Shown here piece after piece: positions 53,710 to 61,655 of a stretch of DNA of 64,000 bases. The position numbers and the translations under genes were made by a program. The notes below the pieces were generated by a model, which worked only from the letters and a program-made list of their open reading frames with translations, did not search any database and was not told the DNA's origin. The stretch is from Chryseobacterium indoltheticum. Lineage in GTDB: Bacteria; Bacteroidota; Bacteroidia; Flavobacteriales; Weeksellaceae. The DNA is taken from positions 3,162,001 through 3,226,000 of the forward strand of contig NZ_CP033929.1 of the NCBI RefSeq assembly GCF_003815915.1, written 5' to 3'. Numbering within the stretch: position 1 is the first letter of the stretch; every line of letters begins with the position of its first letter.

Positions 53710-55476
53710 TTAGGATTGTTGTAATTTGTGTGAGAACTTCAGGATGATAAACTCTGCCGGGCGTACCAATGCTATTTTGATTTCTACAATCATCGTATTG
53801 GTAATATTTTCAGTGATTGGATCTTTGCTGCCGTAGACTTTTACTTCATACGCTTCTTTGGGAGTATTACCCGCCAATGCGCCTTCCATCCATTGCTGAT
53901 TAAGAAAATTCTCCAACATTGTTTTTGCTCGTAACCAAGTGTAGGATATATTGGGCTCGTTAATAAATTTTGCCAGCGCATCACTTATCGATTGATTAAT
54001 CATCTTATAATATCGACGTACATGCACGTATTTCCATTCATTGTCTTTATTTTCTTTTTTGTCTTTCGCATCGAGGGTTCTGGCTCCCCAAACTAGGGTT
54101 CCTTTTCCTGTAAATGTTCGGATTGCATTAATTGATTTTCCGGAATCGTGAATGTTGAGGTCTGACTGTTCCTGATCAGAAATTTTTTCTGTTGGGTTGA
54201 TTACATAACTAAGACTTACGTTGGCCGGAGCTTTCCAAACTCCTCTTGTACTGTCTATTCTTGCATACACGCCTGCCATTGCTGATGATGGTGGCACAAC
54301 AACTTTTAAAGATTTTATAGCTTCTTTTATCTCACTGTATAATAAAGAATCGGATGATTGCAAATTTTTAAGTAGTAATCCGTTTGCATTTCCTTTTTGA
54401 TCTTTTACGTTGAGGATAGCATTTTTTAATCCTTCGAATTCTCCACTAAAAATAGGTGCGCTTTCGTCTAAATCTTCTGGTACAATAAAATCATCAATTG
54501 TCCCATCATATATAGCTTCCAACACTACTTTTGCTTCATTTATTGCCTCTTTTAAATCAGCTTTTGCATTCACTGTTTCATCGGTTGATTCATCAGCTGT
54601 TGCAATAACCTCTTGCGCAATTGCAATAGCTTGTCCCAATAAATCAGCCAGTACAAAACCATTTGCGGAGCCACCGGAAATCTCGTCACTCGCCAAATTT
54701 TTCAGCTCATCTAAAGCAGCAATCTCACCGGCATAAAAAACAGCACTGTCTTCTCCTTCTTCCTGTAAACCAGCATGTACAATCGGCGTTTCATCCTCAT
54801 CGAAAGTGTAATTCAAAATAGTTTTAAGGTGCGGAAAATAAGCTGCAGCATGGCTGGTCGGGTTGACTTCTCTTCTAAAATTCCCAATGGTATCAAGACC
54901 GTTTGATATCGTTGCAGAATTTCCTTCGTAAGTATCTAAAATGGCAAACCTATTTTTCGTCTCTAGCTTTCCTATTGTATAATTATACAGCTCATAAAAG
55001 TTGGGTTCTGCTAACGATATTGCGTCAGGACAAAGAATAAGAATCGGATCTTTAATAGCTTTTAAGGTTTCGATCTTGTCTAATCCGTTTTTCAGTGAAG
55101 ATAACTGTACTCCTGCAGAAGCCGAAGCATAAGTGCCCACAGAAATAATATAGCATGGGCCGCCGCCATTGGCAAAATACATCTGAAGCGAATAGTACAT
55201 TAAAAACTGTACCTGCGGTTCTACAACAGTTACTCCTTTACCTTCTACATCTTTTAGCTGAAGTTTTTCTTTTTTAGCTTTTCCGAACTGATCTTCATAG
55301 TCTAAAAGAGAACTGATTTTAAGCTTTTTATTCTCGTTATCATTAATATCATAACCTTCGGGTATTTGCTCAGTATACCCAATGAATACAGGTATAGCGG
55401 TATCTACTAATGTGACTGAATACGGAAGTTTTGTAATTTCTTCAACCGAAACACCTGGTGTTGTTGGATTTAGCAT
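53710..55476 (-). CDS. Sheath protein 3 (588 aa), divergent with acidic helical insert
   Basis: The third sheath paralogue. It starts NPTTPGVSVEEITKLPYSVT and ends in the same core (AIRTFTGKGTLVWGARTLDA, FLNQQWMEGALAGNTPKEAY, LKFSHKLQQS), but is clearly older in divergence than sheaths 1 and 2. An insert near 215-385 is acidic and helical (EVIATADESTDETVNAKADL then KEAINEAKVVLEAIYDG). Three-sheath sets are usual in eCIS (Afp2, 3 and 4), where minor sheaths sit at the baseplate or cap ends. The second gene of the operon, 43 bp after the cap gene. Confidence 0.9.
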   Translation of the reverse strand: MLNPTTPGVSVEEITKLPYSVTLVDTAIPVFIGYTEQIPEGYDINDNENKKLKISSLLDYEDQFGKAKKEKLQLKDVEGKGVTVVEPQVQFLMYYSLQMYFANGGGPCYIISVGTYASASAGVQLSSLKNGLDKIETLKAIKDPILILCPDAISLAEPNFYELYNYTIGKLETKNRFAILDTYEGNSATISNGLDTIGNFRREVNPTSHAAAYFPHLKTILNYTFDEDETPIVHAGLQEEGEDSAVFYAGEIAALDELKNLASDEISGGSANGFVLADLLGQAIAIAQEVIATADESTDETVNAKADLKEAINEAKVVLEAIYDGTIDDFIVPEDLDESAPIFSGEFEGLKNAILNVKDQKGNANGLLLKNLQSSDSLLYSEIKEAIKSLKVVVPPSSAMAGVYARIDSTRGVWKAPANVSLSYVINPTEKISDQEQSDLNIHDSGKSINAIRTFTGKGTLVWGARTLDAKDKKENKDNEWKYVHVRRYYKMINQSISDALAKFINEPNISYTWLRAKTMLENFLNQQWMEGALAGNTPKEAYEVKVYGSKDPITENITNTMIVEIKIALVRPAEFIILKFSHKLQQS

Positions 55477-55519
55477 GTTTAAAAATTTGAAAAATGGTTA
55501 TTAGTTTTTGTTTTTATGG

Positions 55520-56089
55520 TCAATTAATTTTAATGCTTTGTACATTAATGTCATGTATTAATTCAATAGAAGTTTCCTCTTTAGCCACAATTTTTATCAC
55601 ACTGATTTTATACAAGACAGAAGGCATCACCTTTCCGCCCAATAATCCCCAGATATAACTTAGCTGATCAAAAGGGACAGAGTGTAATTCGATTCTGAAT
55701 TTAAAATCATTTTCTCTGTTGTCTTGCGGATCGATATATTCTAAAACGTTGTTGGTCTGAAACACCTCGATAACTTTTGAAATATTTGCTAAAGCATTCG
55801 CATAAGTCGATCTGTTGGCAGAAATCATCACATATAAGTTTAAATAAGCCGGCGGACTCTCCATTTTCATATCAAACTGAGCCGGGTTTTCACTTATCAC
55901 TTTATTGTATCGTGATCTGTTTTTTAATGTTGATTCTTCCTCAACGTTGAGTAGACTGATTACCACCTTATTGTCGAGACCTGAAGTGTCATCATCATGT
56001 TTTGCTATGTCATCAACAACAGCAATATCAACTAAACCTTCCGAATCATTCAGTTGATCTTTTAAAATTGTCAATACTTCGTTTATCAT
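55520..56089 (-). CDS. DUF4255 tail-terminator/cap protein (Afp16-like)
   Basis: A 189-residue member of the DUF4255/Pvc16-N family, which caps the end of tube and sheath. Signature: NEVLTILKDQLN, then KVVISLLNVEEESTLKNRSR, PPAYLNLYVMISANRSTYAN and FDQLSYIWGLLGGKVMPSVL. The first gene of the structural operon. The best promoter in the window starts about 27 bp upstream. Confidence 0.88.
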   Translation of the reverse strand: MINEVLTILKDQLNDSEGLVDIAVVDDIAKHDDDTSGLDNKVVISLLNVEEESTLKNRSRYNKVISENPAQFDMKMESPPAYLNLYVMISANRSTYANALANISKVIEVFQTNNVLEYIDPQDNRENDFKFRIELHSVPFDQLSYIWGLLGGKVMPSVLYKISVIKIVAKEETSIELIHDINVQSIKIN

Positions 56090-56115
56090 AATTTCTGTTC
56101 TTAATTATTATGCTG

Positions 56116-56179
56116 CAAACATACAATCATCGCCAACCAAAAGACAAATATTTCGGGGGCTCTAACCTGTCTTTGCAGT
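56116..56179 (-). promoter_or_regulatory. Structural-operon promoter with shared 13-bp box
   Basis: On the minus strand ACTGCAAAGACAG (56179-56167), 43 bp, then TATGTTTG (56123-56116), a perfect TAnnTTTG. A TTTG at 56148-56145 gives a -33 box at 21-bp spacing. This copy has both canonical boxes. Confidence 0.75.
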
Positions 56180-56710
56180 AAATTATATTTTCACTTAGTT
56201 TTGAAAACAGTAAGGAATAATTCAATTAAAACACTGAAAATCAATTTTTTAAAATATAATTTAAAAAACAAAACTTAAATAAAAATTATTTTAATCTAAT
56301 CATAGTGAAATTTAAGCTTGGGAATTAGGTTACTTTTTTTGTGAAAATTATTGTATTTAAAGATCAGATTGATGAAATAATTAAATGCGAATTTTTGTGA
56401 TTTCAGATCTGTTTTTTCGAAATTAATATTTCAATCTATTATCACAAAGTTGTAGTTAATTTTCGTGTCCGAATCTTTTGTGAACGACAACTTTTTAGAT
56501 ATTTTCCTACTGTTTAGATAAACGACAAAAATCCTAGCCCCGATTGCAATGAAAATCCTTTTTTGCCAAAAAAGATTGTAATGAAAAGCGGGATAAAGCT
56601 CCAAAAAAATAATAAGTTCGATCTTTTCTTAGTAAAAAGTGTTCCCTATTTCGTCAAAATACTTTCAAAAATTGCAAAACCGCATCATCAGGAAATAATA
56701 TTTTGCTTTT
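56180..56710. other. Intergenic stretch between the divergent eCIS operons
   Basis: AT-rich. The only open frame (56563-56748, rightward, about 60 codons) lacks a recognisable start context and overlaps the shared promoter box, so I do not call it. A small palindrome CTTTTTTGcCAAAAAAG lies near 56560-56576. Confidence 0.5.
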
Positions 56711-56773
56711 ACTGCAAAGACAGAATAGAGCCGCCTTATAATTCGTAAAATGTCTTTTGTTCGTCTAATTTTG
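56711..56773 (+). promoter_or_regulatory. Tape-measure-operon promoter with shared 13-bp box
   Basis: On the plus strand ACTGCAAAGACAG (56711-56723), exactly 42 bp, then TAATTTTG (56766-56773), a perfect TAnnTTTG. The 13-bp box is identical to the structural-operon copy in the opposite direction. No good -33 TTTG is at the right distance, which fits an activator-dependent promoter. Confidence 0.75.
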
Positions 56774-56801
56774 ACCCCAGTAATTTTAAAACATTAATCA
56801 C

Positions 56802-57116
56802 ATGAATATCAAGAAACTTTTTGGCAAGCGAAACGAAATCATCGGCGGCCATTTCAATGAATTACGGTCAAAAATAGGCTTGGCGAATCAAACCGAAGAA
56901 TATGTTTTTTCTGTAAGAGAAGAAATCTGTAACCAATGCCCTTTGAAAAACGGCAACAATTGCAATGCCATGAAATGGCTAAATCCCAGCACATTGGAAG
57001 TTGCAGACTATCCAAAAGATGGTTTTATCAGAGGCTGCGGATGCAGATTGAGTGCAAAACAAAGATCAACATTAAGCCATTGTCCAGCAGGTTTTTGGGG
57101 AGGAGAATTCGACTAA
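56802..57116 (+). CDS. Small Cys-rich protein upstream of the tape measure (104 aa)
   Basis: Soluble, with six cysteines in a zinc-site-like array: EEICNQCPLKNGNNCN in the middle and a C-terminal FIRGCGCRLSAKQRS then HCPAGFWGG. I do not recognise a named family, though similar short Cys-rich proteins occur in Bacteroidetes phage-like loci. It is the first gene of the rightward eCIS operon, 29 bp after the shared -7 box and 49 bp before the tape-measure gene. It may be a structural zinc protein or a tape-measure chaperone (speculative). Confidence 0.6.
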   Translation: MNIKKLFGKRNEIIGGHFNELRSKIGLANQTEEYVFSVREEICNQCPLKNGNNCNAMKWLNPSTLEVADYPKDGFIRGCGCRLSAKQRSTLSHCPAGFWGGEFD

Positions 57117-57165
57117 AACAACGCAATTTACGGTGTCTTATTTTTTATAATTAAAACAATTTAGT

Positions 57166-58638
57166 GTGAATCAGGATCATATCATTCAGAAGGTTTTTGT
57201 TGAAATTACCATCAACAACAAAGAAAAAGCATTTAGCATTAAAGAAGACATTAATAACTTTTTGGCTATTGACGTTTTTCCGGAAATAGAAAAGTATATC
57301 AATGCTTTAGAATATAATTTTTCTGATCACACCCTTCAAATTCCCCGGTTAGAATTGAATTTGGATGTGAAAAACAGCTCACTAAATACAGAATTAAAAG
57401 ATAAAATCACTCAGCTCTTTCAGGAAGAGCTTTCTGAAATGACGAAACCGGTTGAGAATTATGATCAAGAAACAGAAAGCGATTCTAAAGCCTATCTTAT
57501 TGACAATGAAAGAAAATTAGTACAAACTTTTATCTATTTTTTAGAAAATGGCTACATGCCGTGGTGGAATTCGGATAAAAAAAGTATTGCCTTTTTGGAA
57601 CCAAAAATATTTGAAACTTTGATTCTGATTAAGGATTTTAAGAAAAGTATCATTCCTGTTTTGTCGAAACAGAACGTTCAGGAACGAATTATCAGCCAAC
57701 TTTCAAACGAACAGATTGCGGGATTATGTTTATCTATTTTAAAAGACACTGAATTAAAAATCAATTTAAATGTTGATATAATACAACAGATCTCAACACT
57801 GAATCATGCCGAAAGACAAATCGTCTGGCATCTGGTTTTGAATGTTTTATCTGAACACTTTAACTCATCAAATAATGGTCTCAAGGAATATCTTCTGCAA
57901 CTAATTTTAAAGACAGAATCAGCTTCAACTGTTTTATCACACGCAAAAAGCAAGCTTCAGAATCTGAAAACAGTCATTGAAATATTTCCATTTATAAAAG
58001 AAGATGAGATTCTTGAAAACATTAAAAATAATTCAGAAGATAGCAGTGAAGATGCAGGAACGTCAATAGATACAACACATGAAAAGAATGATGCAACAAA
58101 CCAGGAAGATATAATTCAAAACGACAAGGATTTAATTCAAAATGATGCGCAATATGTTCAGAATGCAGGACTTATTTTAATACATCCATTCATCAAAACC
58201 CTCTTTGAACATTGTGAACTTTTGCATCCGAAAACTCAGCAACTTACCGATCCTGAATTGTGTGCCCATTTATTACATTATATCGCTACCGGAAAAACTA
58301 ACGCTCCTGAATATGATCTGGTTTTTGAAAAATTCTTGTGTAATATACCGACAAATCAAACCATTAACAGACACATCAAGCTTTCGAGAAAACATAAAAC
58401 AGAAGCCAAAAATGTCATTGAAAGTGTACAGCACAACTGGAATTCAATGAGAAAATCATCTGTTGCACTCTTACAAAACGAGTTTTTTCAACGCTCGGGT
58501 AAATTGGTTGCCACCAATCATGAGTATACCCTGACGGTCGAAAGAAAAACACAAGACATTTTGCTTGAAAATTTGGGTTGGGGAATTGGTCTTGTAAAAC
58601 TACCGTGGCAGGAAAAATTCATATTTGTAAACTGGTAA
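57166..58638 (+). CDS. CIS tape-measure protein (Afp14-like)
   Basis: A 490-residue protein with GTG start (reading NQDHIIQKVFVEITINNKEK). It matches the contractile-injection-system tape-measure family at both ends: the N-terminal HIIQK and PEIEKYINALE block, the ILIHPFIKTLFEHCELLHPK block near 335 and the C-terminal TLTVERKTQDILLENLGWGI then GLVKLPWQEKFIFVNW, the family's hallmark W-x(2)-GLVKLPW. The middle is helical and variable, as expected for a ruler. It sits apart from the leftward operon but has the same promoter motif. Confidence 0.85.
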   Translation: MNQDHIIQKVFVEITINNKEKAFSIKEDINNFLAIDVFPEIEKYINALEYNFSDHTLQIPRLELNLDVKNSSLNTELKDKITQLFQEELSEMTKPVENYDQETESDSKAYLIDNERKLVQTFIYFLENGYMPWWNSDKKSIAFLEPKIFETLILIKDFKKSIIPVLSKQNVQERIISQLSNEQIAGLCLSILKDTELKINLNVDIIQQISTLNHAERQIVWHLVLNVLSEHFNSSNNGLKEYLLQLILKTESASTVLSHAKSKLQNLKTVIEIFPFIKEDEILENIKNNSEDSSEDAGTSIDTTHEKNDATNQEDIIQNDKDLIQNDAQYVQNAGLILIHPFIKTLFEHCELLHPKTQQLTDPELCAHLLHYIATGKTNAPEYDLVFEKFLCNIPTNQTINRHIKLSRKHKTEAKNVIESVQHNWNSMRKSSVALLQNEFFQRSGKLVATNHEYTLTVERKTQDILLENLGWGIGLVKLPWQEKFIFVNW

Positions 58639-58680
58639 TCAAAAATTATTATATTGCATTGAAATTACAGCCACAAAAAA

Positions 58681-58708
58681 TTGCGCCACTTGTTTTAAAG
58701 TGGCGCAA
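58681..58708. terminator. Terminator between tape-measure and M17-N genes
   Basis: 11-bp perfect stem TTGCGCCACTT/AAGTGGCGCAA with a 6-nt loop; TTTTTTGTGG follows on the minus strand. It separates two converging genes. Confidence 0.88.
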
Positions 58709-58733
58709 TCTGTTGATATAGTTAAAAAATCTA

Positions 58734-59483
58734 TTATTTTTTATTCACTTCTGCGATTGCAGCCTGGATTCCGCCACCCGCAACTTCAAAGAAAGCCGGA
58801 CCAGCCAACAAATATACTTTTTCCAGTTTTTTTGTTTTGGAAAGATTATGTTCTCTTAAATAAATTTCCGAACGATTAGCCAAGACAACACCTTTTACCA
58901 CATTTCCGGCAACTAAAGCGGTTGAAGAATCTATTCCGGCATCTTTTAAATCACTTGCAAACGCAAAATTGGTCACGCCCAATCTCAAAGCTTCTCTGGT
59001 AGCCACTTCTGCTACGGAAGTCATCAGTTCGGGAGTAAAGTTGTTACGATCCCCTAAACCGATTAATAACAATTTTTTTGCTGACATAGAACCTGCGGGA
59101 GGTGTAATCAATAAGGTTTCCAGAGAATGTCCTTTGAATTGTCCAGACTGTCTGATTTTGGTAAATTCACCTTTCAAAGCTTCGTCCAAATGTACCAAAC
59201 CATTTAAATTAGCCGGTAAAGCCTCAGCGCTGTGAATGTCGTTATCTGTATATTCGAAAACACAGGCAACCTGAAGTTCGGCGTCGGCCGATGATGGACC
59301 CTGAACCAATCCAATCATTGAAATTCCGTCCACTGAACCCCAATTTTTGGATGTTCCGATGGCTGTGGTTTTTGCAGTCGCGTTGGCTGTAGTTGTAGCA
59401 GTTTGCGCAAATGTAATAGTTGAAAATGCTAATCCTGCGATTAATAATGATTTTCTTAAAGTATTTTTTACGATATTTTTCAT
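58734..59483 (-). CDS. Secreted stand-alone M17 aminopeptidase N-terminal domain protein
   Basis: A 249-residue protein started at MKNIVKNTLRKS, which gives a clean signal peptide (cleavage near residue 26 after TITFA). The body resembles only the N-terminal domain of M17 leucine aminopeptidases (LNGLVHLDEALKGEFTKIRQ, LLITPPAGSMSAKKLLLIGL then GDRNNFTPELM and EALRLGVTNFAF). The catalytic metal-binding C-terminal domain is absent, so peptidase activity is not expected. It is periplasmic or secreted, and its function is unknown. Confidence 0.7.
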   Translation of the reverse strand: MKNIVKNTLRKSLLIAGLAFSTITFAQTATTTANATAKTTAIGTSKNWGSVDGISMIGLVQGPSSADAELQVACVFEYTDNDIHSAEALPANLNGLVHLDEALKGEFTKIRQSGQFKGHSLETLLITPPAGSMSAKKLLLIGLGDRNNFTPELMTSVAEVATREALRLGVTNFAFASDLKDAGIDSSTALVAGNVVKGVVLANRSEIYLREHNLSKTKKLEKVYLLAGPAFFEVAGGGIQAAIAEVNKK

Positions 59484-59661
59484 GATATTTTTTTTGTTTT
59501 TTAGCTTTAGCAGTTTACTATTGGCTGATGACACTTTTGTTAATTTATTTTTGTTTTAATGTTATTCAAAGGTAGTTTTAGAAATAACATTTGCCATTGA
59601 TGTGAGATAAGTAATGAGACTAATTTTCAAATTGCCACATTCTCAAATTTTTAATTAATCT

Positions 59662-61032
59662 TTAAAATTTGAAAACAATTCTTGAGTTGATAAACAATCC
59701 GTCTTTGTCATTTTCAATAATATCATCCACAAAATCGCCGGTTTTGAAATACTGAATTCCCGTATTGAAAGTGAAAAATTTATTGATTTTATAATTAAAG
59801 CTTCCTAAAAAAGCGGTTCCAATGTATTTCTTTTTAGAATCCATTGAAGTCAGGTTTAAAGAACCGCTCGGTCTATAAACGCCGTCCTGCGTAGAATATC
59901 TCCAGTTGAAAACCACATCGGCCTGCACCGTCATTTTGCTGTTCAAATCTACGGTTGCATACGGATGAATGTCAATTAAATTCACAGGTCCTATTTGCGG
60001 ATTGAACCCAAAATAACCGCCTTTTGGATATAATGGATTGAAAGTTCCCAATTTTCCGTCTTCTCTGTTTCGGTCTCCGGAAATGTAATCGTTTCGAAGA
60101 TTGATGGTTGGTTTTCCTTTCACATTTTCGAATAGATATCCGATGTCTGCAGAAACAGTCCACGCGCTGATGGTTCCTTTATTAAAATTTCCAAACTGAT
60201 AAGCGCCTTCAAAATTATAAATAAATCCGCCGCCATATCTGTAGAATCTTCCGCCCAAAGTATGTCTGGTTTCATCGCCTGTTCCATCTTCAAAACGGGT
60301 TTCCTTTCGGTGAATTCCCAAATAATAAAATTCCAGATTCCCGCTTTTCGGAAGAGCCAAAGTGTTGTAACTTCCCCAGAGATTAACCGATTTTGAAGGT
60401 TTATTATCAAAAACTCCGGTACTGATTTCACTCGCCATCATCATAAACGCATCCGATTTAAAGTTTCCTCTTTTGTACATCAGTTTCAGTCCGTCAAAAT
60501 ACAGCCTCAAATTCGGACCTTCACGCACAGAAATAAGTCTTCCGCTTCCGTAATCCAACTCCTGCCTTCCGGCACGAACAGTCAATTTTTCTTTTTCATT
60601 TTTAATGGCATCAACGTCGATGAAAAGGTTTTGAACATTCAAATGGTCTTCATCAATCGGTCTCGGTCCATTTTTCCTCCCGTTTTCCCAGGCACTTCTC
60701 AACTGTCCGAAAACTCTCACTCGTGAACCTAAATGCAAATCTGCGTGAACCGCATATCTTTGAATAAAAAACGGGTTGCTTCCGATTCCCAATCTTCCCC
60801 AGTCTTCATTATTAAATTCCACAAACTCTGCTCTCGCCTCTCCGCCTAATGATAAATATGTATTGTTATTTTTTTCGGAAAGCGGAATGTATTTGATGGA
60901 ATTGTAAAAAGTATCTGCAGAATCTTTGTATGTTGAATAATCTTCATCAAACCTCATCAATTTAAATTGACCTGAAACTACTGTTGGTAGCATAATCTGG
61001 ACAATCAATACTATCTTAATCAGATTTTTCAT
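59662..61032 (-). CDS. Alginate-export-family outer-membrane porin
   Basis: A 456-residue protein with a signal peptide (residues 1-21, cleavage before QFKLM). The rest is a predicted beta-barrel of AlgE/alginate_exp type: YLSLGGEARAEFVEFNNEDW, RYAVHADLHLGSRVRVFGQL, RAGRQELDYGSGRLISVREG and a C-terminal aromatic strand ending in VFKF. Such porins export or import anionic solutes. It is co-directed with DoxX, whose stop is 1 bp before this start. The substrate cannot be told from sequence. Confidence 0.78.
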   Translation of the reverse strand: MKNLIKIVLIVQIMLPTVVSGQFKLMRFDEDYSTYKDSADTFYNSIKYIPLSEKNNNTYLSLGGEARAEFVEFNNEDWGRLGIGSNPFFIQRYAVHADLHLGSRVRVFGQLRSAWENGRKNGPRPIDEDHLNVQNLFIDVDAIKNEKEKLTVRAGRQELDYGSGRLISVREGPNLRLYFDGLKLMYKRGNFKSDAFMMMASEISTGVFDNKPSKSVNLWGSYNTLALPKSGNLEFYYLGIHRKETRFEDGTGDETRHTLGGRFYRYGGGFIYNFEGAYQFGNFNKGTISAWTVSADIGYLFENVKGKPTINLRNDYISGDRNREDGKLGTFNPLYPKGGYFGFNPQIGPVNLIDIHPYATVDLNSKMTVQADVVFNWRYSTQDGVYRPSGSLNLTSMDSKKKYIGTAFLGSFNYKINKFFTFNTGIQYFKTGDFVDDIIENDKDGLFINSRIVFKF

Positions 61033-61033
61033 T

Positions 61034-61459
61034 TTAAATTTTTCTTAAATATTGATCGATTGAGTATTTTCCAGGACCAACAAAAAGCAGAAACAGATAA
61101 CACAGACTGTACATAAACGGCGTGTCTTTTATCAGCAAAGCATCGTTCCAGTGAAGTATAAAATATCCGGTCAAAGTCACCGCTAAAATTGGCAGAATTG
61201 CTATTCTTGTGAATAATCCGAAGATGACAAATACAGGAAATACCAGATTGGCTGCGTCTGCAAAAAGACTGTTGAATGCTTCCGGAAGATGTAAAGGATT
61301 CGGAACCTGTTCTGCTTCTGCAACGCCTACTCCGAGTTTTTTCATTCCGTGGGCAACAATTAATTCTAATGATAATGCAATTCTGAAAACGAATAATGCC
61401 AAGTGAATTAATTTGCCTTCGAGGTTTGTATTGATGATAGTTTGGATGAGCTTTTTCAT
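61034..61459 (-). CDS. DoxX-family membrane protein
   Basis: A 141-residue protein with four hydrophobic helices (LALFVFRIALSLELIVAHGM, LVFPVFVIFGLFTRIAILPI, AVTLTGYFILHW and MYSLCYLFLLFVGPGKYSID). The RIALS-x(3)-HG and FVGPGKYSID motifs are typical of DoxX/DoxD-like proteins, which are linked to redox or thiol stress in some bacteria. It lies one base before the porin start, so it is co-transcribed. The gap of 196 bp upstream has no gene. Confidence 0.82.
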   Translation of the reverse strand: MKKLIQTIINTNLEGKLIHLALFVFRIALSLELIVAHGMKKLGVGVAEAEQVPNPLHLPEAFNSLFADAANLVFPVFVIFGLFTRIAILPILAVTLTGYFILHWNDALLIKDTPFMYSLCYLFLLFVGPGKYSIDQYLRKI

Positions 61460-61655
61460 TATTTTTAGGTTTGAGTTTTCGGGTGTGTATTGAGTTATTT
61501 TGATTGTCAGTTTTAAACCACCTCGTCAAAAATTCTTTGAATTTTCGCTACCAGTGCCTCAATTTTTTTTACTTATTTAATTGTTTCGGCGAATCTCGTT
61601 CCTCGATTTCCAGAGGAGGGGAATTTTTTGCGAAATTATTTTGTTTAAATCTTAG

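Noticed and set aside
56563..56748. 60-codon rightward frame before the Cys-rich gene
   Set aside because: It overlaps the shared promoter box, has no protein-like pattern or family, and no ribosome binding context.
32627..58638. Type VI secretion system or a complete prophage
   Set aside because: No TssJ/L/M membrane complex and no capsid, portal or terminase. Tape measure, DUF5908, DUF4255, three sheaths and AAA+ ATPase point to eCIS.
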